Of a stretch of 64,000 nt of DNA, positions 50,036-61,100 are shown piece after piece. Below the pieces are notes generated by a model. It saw only the letters and a list, made by a program, of their open reading frames with translations. It was not told the DNA's origin and made no database searches. The stretch is from Monodelphis domestica (taxonomy: Eukaryota; Chordata; Mammalia; Didelphimorphia; Didelphidae). The position numbers were made by a program, and so were the translations under genes. The first letter of the stretch is position 1. Every line of letters begins with the position of its first letter. The stretch lies in contig NC_077231.1 of the NCBI RefSeq assembly GCF_027887165.1, positions 194,172,334-194,236,333 on the forward strand, in the 5' to 3' direction.

Positions 50036-51181
50036 TGACCATGTATAGGTCACCTCTTTGGGCCTCAAATGTAAAGTGAGGGAATTGGATTAGATGAAGC
50101 TAAAGGTCCCTTCCATCTCTAAATTTATGATCTTACAGGCTTGTCTCTTCCAATTCTAAAGTCCTAGTATTCCTAGAAGTCTAGGAAGTGCTTTGAGGTT
50201 GTGTTGATGACACCTAGTGGTAATGAGTCATCATTACATACTGCCTTAAAGAACTCACATTTCCTTGCAGTAGTGGGAACGTTCCCAAACTCAACTTCTC
50301 AAATATCAGGTAGTGGAAAGATACCAGCCTCAATGAACCAGCCCATGCAGCAACTAACTAATTAAGTGCCCTTCCTCTTTAATGTTAGGGGCGAGGAGAG
50401 ACACAGCCTTAGGCATATCACTATGGAAAAACTCAGAAAAAAGTTTGATAAATGTTAGTTACCCTTTGACAATAAATTTCATACAGAAAATAGAACAAAA
50501 TCAAGGAAGAGAAGGATCAAAAGGATAAAGGGCAGTTAAGGATAGGTATTGACTAATAACACATAAAATCTGAAATGGAAGGGACCTTATAAACTATCTA
50601 ATCCAACCTGCATCTTTCCTAGGCATCTCCAATATTTAGCCTTCACTGGAAGATCCCTGATGATCAGATTTCCCCCAGGATACTTCTCTATTTTCATTTT
50701 GGCACAGATCTAATTGTTAATGAAGATTTTCTCTACTTTAAACCTATCTCTGCTTATATTCAGCTTCCATTTATTGCTCTTACTTAGGTCCTCTGGAGGA
50801 AAGAGGAATAAATCCAATCCTTCTTCGTTACCACAGCCCTGCAAAAACATTAGAAATTGCTATAATATTCCTTGCTCTGAATTTTTTCTTTTCCTTGTTA
50901 AGCATCTCTTCTTCCTTCCCCTGTTTCTCACATTGCCTTCATCCAGACAAAAATATTTGCTAAACTACCAGAGCCTTGAATATTTTCCCTTAGACTATGC
51001 TGCTTTGTTTATAAAGTGGAGTTGGTGTTTGCACCTAGATTTCTACAGAATGTTCTTTGTAGACTTTGAATAAAAGGTACTTCATAAACAGATATTATGA
51101 CGATGTAAGCACTTACTCTTTCAGCATGTCTTCTCAAAGATGTCACCTATATTAAGTCACCTGTCAATTTATGTCTTTCAG

Positions 51182-51219
51182 GCTGCATTAAATTAGAAGA
51201 TATCACACTTTTCCTTATC
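51182..51219 (+). promoter_or_regulatory. HYAL4: 5' UTR part of HYAL4 coding exon 1
   Basis: A clear acceptor (TATGTCTTTCAG, AG at 51180-51181) precedes 38 untranslated bases and the start codon. HYAL4 therefore probably has at least one non-coding exon upstream, which I could not place. The base three before the ATG is A, as expected for a good start context. Confidence 0.55.
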
Positions 51220-52173
51220 ATGAAAACACTATCTGAGAGAAGATTAATACTACATATTGTACAACCATCATATCTCACATCGTGGTTACTTGTGTCATTT
51301 ATTTTGAAACCTATTGCTTCTTTAAAACCTGCACAACTTCCAATTTATCAAAGGAAACCTTTTATAGCTGCTTGGAATGCTCCAACAGATCAGTGTTCAA
51401 CAAAGTATAATATAATGCTGAATTTAAAAATGTTTCACATCATTGGCAGTCCATTGGCCAAGGCAAGAGGGCAAAATGTTACCATATTTTATGTCAATAG
51501 ATTGGGATATTATCCCTGGTATACATCACAAGGAGTTCCTATTAATGGGGGCCTTCCCCAGAACTTTAGTTTGCAAGCCCATCTGGAAAAAGCTGGCCAA
51601 GACATCAATTATTATATTCCAGCTGAGGATTTCAGTGGACTTGCTGTCATAGACTGGGAATATTGGAGACCTCAATGGGCACGGAATTGGAACACAAAAG
51701 ATGTATACAGGCAGAAGTCAAGAAAGCTAATTTCTGAAGTAAAAGTGAACATGTCAGCTAGTGAAATTGAATATTTAGCCAAAATTTCTTTTGAGGAAAG
51801 TGCAAAGGCTTTCATGAAGGAAACCATCCAGTTGGGAATTCGAAGTCGCCCCAGGGGTCTTTGGGGTTACTATTTATATCCTGATTGTCACAATTACAAC
51901 ATTTATGACCAAAATTACACTGGTTCATGTCCAGAAGATGAAGTTTTGAGGAACAATGAGCTTTCCTGGCTTTGGAACAGCAGTGCTGCTTTATATCCTT
52001 CCATTGGAGTCAAGAAATCTTTTGGGAACAGTGGAAACATTTTACGCTTCTCTCAGTTTAGGGTAAATGAATCAATGCGGATTTCTACCATGACATCTCA
52101 TGATTATGCTCTGCCTGTATTTGTCTATACAAGGCTGGGATACAGAGATGAGCCATTATATTTTCTTTCCAAG
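51220..52173 (+). CDS. HYAL4: HYAL4 coding exon 1 (residues 1-318)
   Basis: Signal peptide and most of the catalytic barrel. The donor AAG|GTAAGG lies at 52173/52174, after F-L-S-K. The first methionine matches the human start (M-K-x-L-S-E), so the start is well supported. It is 954 nt long, against 939 nt for the paralogous exon at 1591. Key residues: D145 and E147 (acid/base pair region), C59, C223 and C237 (disulphides), G263 (position of the specificity Tyr/Cys). Confidence 0.97.
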
Positions 52174-55100
52174 GTAAGGATTTATAAAATGATGACCTTG
52201 AGGCTGGATGATTTCTAAGTTCTATGATTTGGATCAATTTTCTGGTTTCAGGGGAAGATCTCTCTCCTCCTTTTCCATCAAACCTCCTATTGGCAAGTGT
52301 TCCCTTTGAAGAATCCCTGAGTCACTGTAGGTGAAATGAAGAGATGGAATGAACTCTTGGCTGATCATACAGTTTGAGGATAATATGAACATTTTGAACC
52401 CCTTCTTTTCTGTGACCTCATTTTAAGGCATTTATCACAACACATGTCACCAGAAAGCAAATAGTGGAAGGATATAAAATGGCCCCAAAAGACATTGGGA
52501 TTATTCTGTCAACAAAATATTCATTCATTCTGGATTCAATCCAACATATTTGTTAAATTCATGAATATGTTCTAGGTTCTATGAAAATGAAACTGTTAAA
52601 GAACTTATATTCCCCTGGTGGGGAAGGTGACGAACAAGTACAGAGATAAGTAAATTTAAAGTACATGAGAAAAAAAAAATATATATATATAATGATTTGG
52701 GGTGGAGGAGAACATTGACAAATGGGGAAATCAGGGATAGACTCATCTAGAAGGTAATAATTAAGCTAAGGTTTTAATGAAATTGGGTTTTCCAAGAGGC
52801 AGAGATAAGGAGGGAGAGATTCCAGGTAAGGGAGACACCCATGCAAAAGCACAGAGTGAGAAATATTATGCTCTAGAGTAGGAGTAACAAGCATGTAGGC
52901 TAGTTGGACTGGAATATAGAGTGGCATGATGAATGATATGAAATTACCCTGGAAAGGCGGTCTGGAAATAGATTGTGGAGGCTCTACATGAAAAGGGAGT
53001 TTGTATTTTATTTTAGAAGCAACACAGAACCACTCAAACTTCTAAGGGGAAGGACAAGGTCAGATTTGCACTTCAGGAATATTATTTTGCCAGCTACTCA
53101 GAAAATAGAAGAGAGCAGGAAGGCTCCCTTACCCATCTGGCACATTTAGGGGTTGTTAGAAAGAGAAGGCAGCATATAAATAGAATATAAGCTCCTTGGG
53201 TATTATCAACAGATAGCATTTATACAGTGCTTTCCAATTTGCAAAGCACTTTCCATATTTTATCTCATTTGATCTTGATAACCAATCCTTTGAGGTAGGT
53301 GCTATTATTTTACTTGTTTTATAGATAAGAAAACTAATCCTGAAAGAGGCTAATGACTTCTTCAGGATTATACAGCCAACAGTGTCTGAAACAGTATTTG
53401 AACTCAAACCTGTTTAACTCTAAGGACATCACTCTACTATTACACAACTATTTGAGGCAAAGTATAAGGGTTTTTTTTTCCACCTCTTCTTCAGTATCTC
53501 CAGTGCTCAGTCCATTGTCTGATACATAGAAGATACTTAATAAATGTGTGTCAAGTGATTGAGGACCACTTGTAAAAAAAAAATGAAGGATAGACTAGAA
53601 AGTAATAAAGGATGTTCCTTCTCTCACTGGGGTCTCTCAGAGTATCTCTATCATCTCACATATTGTGGTGGATAAAGCAGAAGATGAATCTTAAACTGCA
53701 GGGAAGGAAGAAATTATAACTCCTAAAATGAAGTTTTGGTTCAGTTATCCATATTGTCCTTGAACCTGTATAGACCTAAAAGTTTGTTGGATACACTGCT
53801 GGCAATAGAAATACCACCTCTGGAATTCAGCAAGGAAAAGTTTTTAGAGAGTTTTACAAGCCTAAAGTTCATTTACCAATTAATCTCTCTATCTTTTTGT
53901 CTCACTGTGTACTCATTATATCACACACACACACACACACACATATGCAGGCTTGCACACAGTTCCTCAAAGAAAATATCAATGCAACTTGTAGTTGGTT
54001 TAGATTATTTTTCAACCAGCTGCTCTCTCCTCACTCCCACCCCTAAATAGAAACATCTGGAGAAAGCATATCCTACTCAAGCTTCAGTTTTGAGGAACAA
54101 TAGATAAATATACTATGTGTGGGCCACTTGGTTTATCTGTCTCTTTATATTTATGATGTGGCCATTGAACGGTTTAGTAGGCACCAGAGTTTATGAGGAA
54201 TATTAAATTGAACATTTCCTCATTCTCCATTGTTGTGAAGTTTGACTATAAGTATTGCATTCAAATACAAAAAATAGACTTCCCAAAGTGCATATTTCTG
54301 AATCTGAGGCTCAATATCAACCAGTCCAAGTATATACATCTTTGAACTTAGTATGTACATATCACATGAGCAGATTCTCCTGAAGGGCACAGAGGCAAGT
54401 ACCCTGACTTTTGAGTCAGAAAGCTTGGGTTCAAATCCAAAATCCTTCACTTACTACCTTGTGACTTTGGAAAAGTCACTTATTCATTTCTTTCACTGGT
54501 TTCAACTGAGTCCTCTGTCAATTTGCAAAGAATTCCTTGTTTTTTGTTTTTGTTTTTTTCTGGAAATTTATTGGTCTAAATTTAAAAGAGGGCCTTGATT
54601 TTCTCATTTGTAGCATGAGAGATTTGGACTAGATTAACTTGAAGGTTCCTTCCAGTTCTCAGTCTATGACTTAAAATTGGCTCATGTGTAGTAAGAAATG
54701 TCATGCCTATTTATTACCTTTGTTTCTGAAAGGGAAGATAAATGTTTGGTATTTTACAATGTTAGTTAAATAACTAATGAAGAATGACTTTTGAATGTCA
54801 ATATTTAGACCAAAAAATTCCCAAGAAAATCAAAGAATTCACCGCAGATTGACAAAGGAGTCATTTGAAACCAGTGAAAGGTGTAACAGTATTTGAAATA
54901 ATTGGGAGTTGTCAACTCCATGTTCTCTGCAAGCTCAAAAGAACAAAATAGAATCCTATCTGAATGTTTCAAAATATTCATGACTTACATCTCCAACTAT
55001 ACAAAGCTAGATTTCCTATTCTGTTTGTAGCTTGAGAATAATCTTTTCCCAAGCGATAATAAATTTATCTCCCTGGGATTTAGTAATAAACTCTAAAAGT

Positions 55101-58100
55101 ACAAAACATTCATTTCAGAGGATTAACTCAAGATTGCTAGAACTAATTGTAGTTGATTTCCTTTTCCCTTGGTTCAAACAATGCAAGGCTTCAAATCATT
55201 ACTTAGGAGGGAGGTCATGAAAGACAGTTTGAAAGATAATAAGTATGCCTTGGGTACCCTCCTCCCCTATACTTATTGTTCCAGAACAATTTTTCTCCTC
55301 CCTTTTATTACCCTCTTTCAAAACTCAGACAAGGAAATATATATTAAACACATTCTTGCCAAGATATAAATGACTGATAATTTATATTTCCAATTCTTTG
55401 CCCCATAATGTCAACTCTAGGGATAATAGTACTTCTGCCCAAATATAGTTATATTGTATTTCTTTCCTATTTAATGTGTCTTACATATATATGTGTAGTT
55501 TAATAGGATAGAATCTCCTATAGAATAGAATGTTAACTCTTTAAGGGCCAGGACCTCAGTTTTGGTCTTTCCAAAGTATAGTGCAAGCCCTTTATAAATG
55601 ATTTCTGATTTGCTGATTTACCCTTAGCCAGGAATTATAATTTTTAACAATCATTGCTTTTAACTGAAGGAATGCTATTCAAAGGTAGAATTTTTTGGTC
55701 ATGAGGCATGGATAACCAGCCTGTTAGGAGAGGAGAAATTCTCAACTTATATCAACTAGTAAATAATCCACATTTCCAAGTCTGTCAAGAGTCAAATTCT
55801 GGATTTTTAGACCCTGGTCATTAAGTAACCGAACTCCATGAAAATTTACACAATTTTGCTTGAGAAATGTTTAATGGTAATTGCTATCTACATGGATTAT
55901 TAGGGAAAAATGAAAGCAATAATGAACTAATAGCAAGTACATAGCCCATTAATTAGAAGATTAACCTAATAGCACCTTTACAAATTTATCAAAAATGTCT
56001 CCTATATAAGGGCAGGGTTAGGCACTGGACCTGAGAGTTCTTTGATAAACTAATACCCTCTACCAATGCAGGTGGGCACCTTTTCTGCAACTTATAGTCT
56101 TAGAAAGTTGACCAGAGTCCTGGAAGGTTAAGTGCCTAACCTAGTGAAAACAAAATCCATGTTAATCTTAAAAAATATAAGGCACACAATTGTTTCTGGA
56201 ATGAGTATGGATCTGGGTTAAAACTGATAACCTAAGTGAAGTCTATTTGAGTGAATGTGGATAGTCAAACTACTCAAAGAGAGATGTATTTGTTTAACTG
56301 AAGGGATCTCTCTCTCTGTCTAATTATTGTTCCTTAATGTGCCACACCAAGAGCTAAGAATTAAACGTGTTCTAGTTTTGCACATTGGTTATTAAAATAA
56401 TATCCATTGTAACTGGAATCAGAGAATTATGAAATAGTGGGCTGTCTTATAGGCTAGCCAGTGGGTGATAATGAATGAATATACTGATTCTGGACAACTA
56501 GGGCCTAGTTAACTTTCAAGATGCTCTTTTGTGGATACTTGGTGACTTTTGGTAAAATGTGGTAAAATGCCACACAGTCAATACAATATTTCTCAGAAAA
56601 GCTAACAATGGAAGACTTGCCTCATACCATACCCTTCCTTACACAGGAACAGGAGCAGAGGAAAACATATTTATATTTCCCTTTCTTTTTTCCCATTGCT
56701 TAACAACATTTTGTTGAAATTTGTGGGTTATACATAGTTTTCGTCATTGTTGTTCAGTTATGTTCAATACTTCTTGACCCCTTTTCAGGTTTTCTTACAA
56801 AGATACTAGAGTAGTTTGCCATTTCTTTCTCTAGCTCACTTTATAGATGAGGAAACTGAGGCAGACAGGGTTAAATGTCTTGCTCAGGGTTACACAGCTA
56901 AGTAAGTGTCAGAGGTTGGACATGAACTCAGAAAGATGAATCTTCCTGACTCTAAGCTGGCACTTTCCACTGCACCACTTACTTGCCCATAATATGTCTT
57001 TATGATTATTCTATCATTTCTTCAGGGACTTTAGCATCAGAGAACTCCTTTAGAATCTTAGATTTAGAAAGGGGCCCCTCCCTTTTCTGAAAAACGAATC
57101 TCCTCTAAAATATTCTGACAAAGTCTCTGTTTGAAAACCTTCAGTGAGGAGGAATGAATTTGGTACCATAATATTGCCTTTTAAAATCTATGTTTCTGAC
57201 TTTAATAGAATTTTAGCCTCACAGTTTCTCAACTTCTTCAATTCCAAAGTTATTCATTTCCATGGCATTCAATGGCATGACTATAATTTATACTTGATCA
57301 TCATCTATTTCTAAGATCTTCACAGTGTTTTTTTTATTTCTACTTTTCCCTTCCCTAAATTATTTCTTTATTTTTAGCATGACTTCTTGACCCTCCATTA
57401 TTAGCTATGGTCTCATTTCCCACTTCTACCTTTATTTTGATTCATGCCCCAGCTTTAAGCCTCTACTTACTACTGACTATTCAAATCCCTCCACTCTATG
57501 TTTTTCTTCTAGAAAAAGAATTATATGAAAGAGTTGTGATTTTATTATCATTGGAAACTTTTTGAGTGGGAATTTTCTTCACTCAGAGACTTTGCCTTAG
57601 GCATTTTTAAAATTAAAATTTATTATTTATTTTAAACATTTTTTAAAGTTTTGAGCTCCAAATTCTCTCCCTCCCACTCACTGAGAATGCAAGCAATATG
57701 AAATCAATTATACATGTGAAATTATGCAAAACATATTTTCATATTAGCCATATTGCAAAAAAGAAAGAAAAATAAAGAAAATTATGCTTCAATTTGTATT
57801 CATAGTTATCAGTTCTCTTTCTGAAACTGGATAGCATTTTTTTTTATCATGGGTCATTTGGAATTGTTTTGGATCATTGCATTGATTAGAATAGCCAAGT
57901 CTTTCAAAATTGATCATCATAGTAATATTGCTGTTACTGTGCACAGTGATTTACTAGTTCCCATTTAACTTTGTGTCAGTTCAAAAAGTCTTCCCACCCT
58001 CACTTAGCATTTCTTATAGCACAAGAGTAAATATTCTTTATGCCACATTTTTTATAGCCATTCCCCAAGTGATGAACATCTCTTTGATTTCCAAATCTTT

Positions 58101-61100
58101 GTTACTACCAAAAAAAAAAAAAGCTGCCCTATTTTTGTACATACAGATCCTTTTCCTTTTCTTTGATCTCATTGGGATAGAGTTCAAATAGTAGCAAAGG
58201 GAATGCACAGTTTTATAGTCCTTTGGGCATGGTTTAAAATTGTTCTCCAGAGTAGTTGGACCACTTTACTCTCTACCAAAAGTACTCTAGTATAGCAATT
58301 TTCTCTCATTTCCTCCAGCAGTTATCATTTCTGATAGGTGTGAAGTGGAATACCTCAGAGCTGTTTTAATTTACATTTCTCTAATCAGTAGTCATTTAGA
58401 GCTTTTTAAAATATGCCTCTAAGTAGCATTGATTCTTCTTTTGAAAAAAACTGCTTGTTCATATCCTTTGACCATATATCATTTGAGCAATGGCTCTTAT
58501 TTTAATAAATTTTACTCAGTCCCTTTTAGATTTGAAAAATGAGGCCTTTATCAGGAAACTTGCTGTGAAAATTTTTAATAGTACTTCATTGTTTATAGTG
58601 TTTTTAAGTAAAATGTAGTTTCCCTGATTATTTTTTAAATTAAGCCTATTTTTGCTTTGTCTGAGATCATGATTGCTAGCCCTGTCATTTTTACTTTAGC
58701 TGAAGCATATTATTACATTCTGCTCTGGCAGAATTTTATCTCTGCATGTAATATTTTATCTCTGCATCTTTCTGTTTTAAGTGTGTCTCTTGTAAATTAT
58801 ATGTTGTTACATTCTGTTTTTTTGTTCCATTCTGCTATCTGCTTCTATTTTATAGGTGAGCTCATTCCATTCACATTCACAGTTATGATTACAAATGGTA
58901 TATTTCTATCCATCTCATTTTCTTCTGTTTCTTTTTCTCTCTCTCATTTTATCCTGTTCCTAGTCAAAAGTCTGTTTTGTAAGGCAAGTAGGTGATTCAG
59001 TGGATACAGAGCCAGACCTGGACATGGGAGGTCCTGTGTTTAAATCTGGTCTCAGATACTTTCTAGCCATGCTACCCTGGGCAAGTCATTTAATCCCAGA
59101 TGTGTAGCCCTTGCCATTCTTGGAACTTTGGAACCAATATTTAGTATCAATTTTAAGATGGAAGGAAAGAGTTTCTTTTAAAAATCTATTTTACTTTTAA
59201 CCACTGCCTTCCTTTATTTTCCCTCTCTGTTGTCATTCTCCCCTTCCTTTCTGTCCCTCCCCTTCTCTCAGCTCTTTCTCCTATTACTCTGTTGGGAAAG
59301 TTGCATGTCTATAAACAATTGTGCTTTCAACTTTGAACCAATTCCAATAAGAGATTCAAGCACTGCCTGCCACCTCCACATTTCCCTGGTTACTGTAAAA
59401 GGTCTTCCTTGCATACCTCTTTTATGTGAAATATTTTCCTCCATTTTACTTCTCTCTTTTCCTTTCTCTCAGAATATTCCTCTTTTTTTCACCCCTTCAT
59501 TTTTTTGGATATCACGTCTACATGATCAACTCATATCCTTGCCTTCTGTTTTTGCAAACTCCTTTTAACTACTCTAAAAAGGAATGAGTTCTTTGGAGTT
59601 ACAAGTACCATCTTCCCACACAGGAATGATTACTCTTTTATGCTTACCTTTTTATTCCTGAGTTACTGCCTCTAAACTGCCATCTTTCCCTTAGGATTTT
59701 GGAAACACAAATTTCCTTCTCTGACATTTCTTTCCCTTATCTTTCACATTATATCTGTGGATAAGCAGAGCTACTTAGAATGAAGGTGCTGACTTAAAAA
59801 TTGAAAACCATCAAAGCATTTTCTTTGAAATTAAACACTAATAATTTCTGGGGCTCTCTAAAGGAGCTCTGGAGGCCTGAACAAATTTGAGCCTGGCTTT
59901 TTCTTTTTCTTTTAATAGCGTGATCCTTTGCCTTGAATTTGGATCGCAAATAACTTACAATGATCAAAATCATTGTAGAAAGTGAGTTACTAGATGGAAT
60001 ATTGAAAAATGAAATTGGAAAACAGAAATGAAAGGGCTCACTATGGAATTTGGAGAAAGAGAACATCTGGATTCTATTTTGTGAGCCATGTGCTCAACTA
60101 GATTGTTGAATTTATTTATTTTTGTGGGGGTGGGTTGGGGAGGAAATGGTGATTCAAGATGACAACACAGTACAGACCATTCCATTGAGTTTGATGGAGT
60201 AAACTGTATTTACTTAAGTTTATGTTATTAAAAATACATGCAATTTTGTTTTAATTCAAACCTTTAGAAATAACTGCTTTCTTTGTTTACAAGATCCCAT
60301 AACCTTTATATTCTAGAAATTTTATTTATATTCTATAAAGTTTGTTCATTTATTCTATAAAGTTTATTTTAGAGCAGAATTTGTTCTGCTCTAGAATGGC
60401 AAGGAATAGATTATTTTTAAAAAAAAGTATATTAATTCAGATGTTTCCCTGCTAAGTCAAAAGCAATTAAAAAAAAATGTGGTGGGATGTTTTATAGTTA
60501 GATTGACAATGATGTCTCTTTTTCATTATAGCAAGATCTAATTAGTACCATAGGAGAAAGTGCTGCCTTGGGAGCTGCAGGCATTGTTATTTGGGGAGAC
60601 ATGAATTTAACTTCCTCTGAGGTAAGTCAGTGCCTTAGTAGAATATTTTATAAAAGGAAATGTATTTGTCTTCTCTTTTCTTTTCTTTCTTTCTTTTTTT
60701 TAATAAACCCTTACCTTCTGTCTTGGAGCCAATAGAAGAGTGGTAAGGGCTAGGCAATGGGGGTCAAGTGACTTGCCCAGGGTCACACAGCTGGGAAGTG
60801 TCTGAGGCCAGATTTGAACCTAGGACCTCCCATCTCTAGGCCTGGCTCTCAATCCACTGAGCTACCCAGCTGCCCACTGTCTTCTCTTTTCTAAGTGGCC
60901 TACTTTCTTCCAAGTTCCTATGGTTCCCATAGTACAGTAGTAAAGATAGACCCAGTGATTTTTGGCTTTTGAAAATTCAAGGGAGAAGATTCTACTTTCT
61001 TTTCATATTTAGCATGCTTTGTCTATGGAAACATTAATTTTAAAAATAGCAGTTTTAAAAATGACTTGTGCATTTCTTCCAAGCCTACAAGATGTTATGA

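Larger units (their letters stand above)
52174..60531 (+). other. Intron 1 of HYAL4
   Basis: An 8.4 kb intron. It holds old repeats near its start (52560-53560), an MIR-like copy, a reverse Mar1-like SINE, and a degraded antisense L1 split by a SINE (57600-59770). The part from 54680 to 56740 has only an L2-like tail (55530-55615) and otherwise nothing I recognise. No extra exon is supported. Confidence 0.7.

Noticed and set aside
58657-59568. Two 112-codon open frames in HYAL4 intron 1
   Set aside because: They are antisense to L1-derived DNA, rich in Ser/Phe/Leu from pyrimidine runs, with no recognisable domain.
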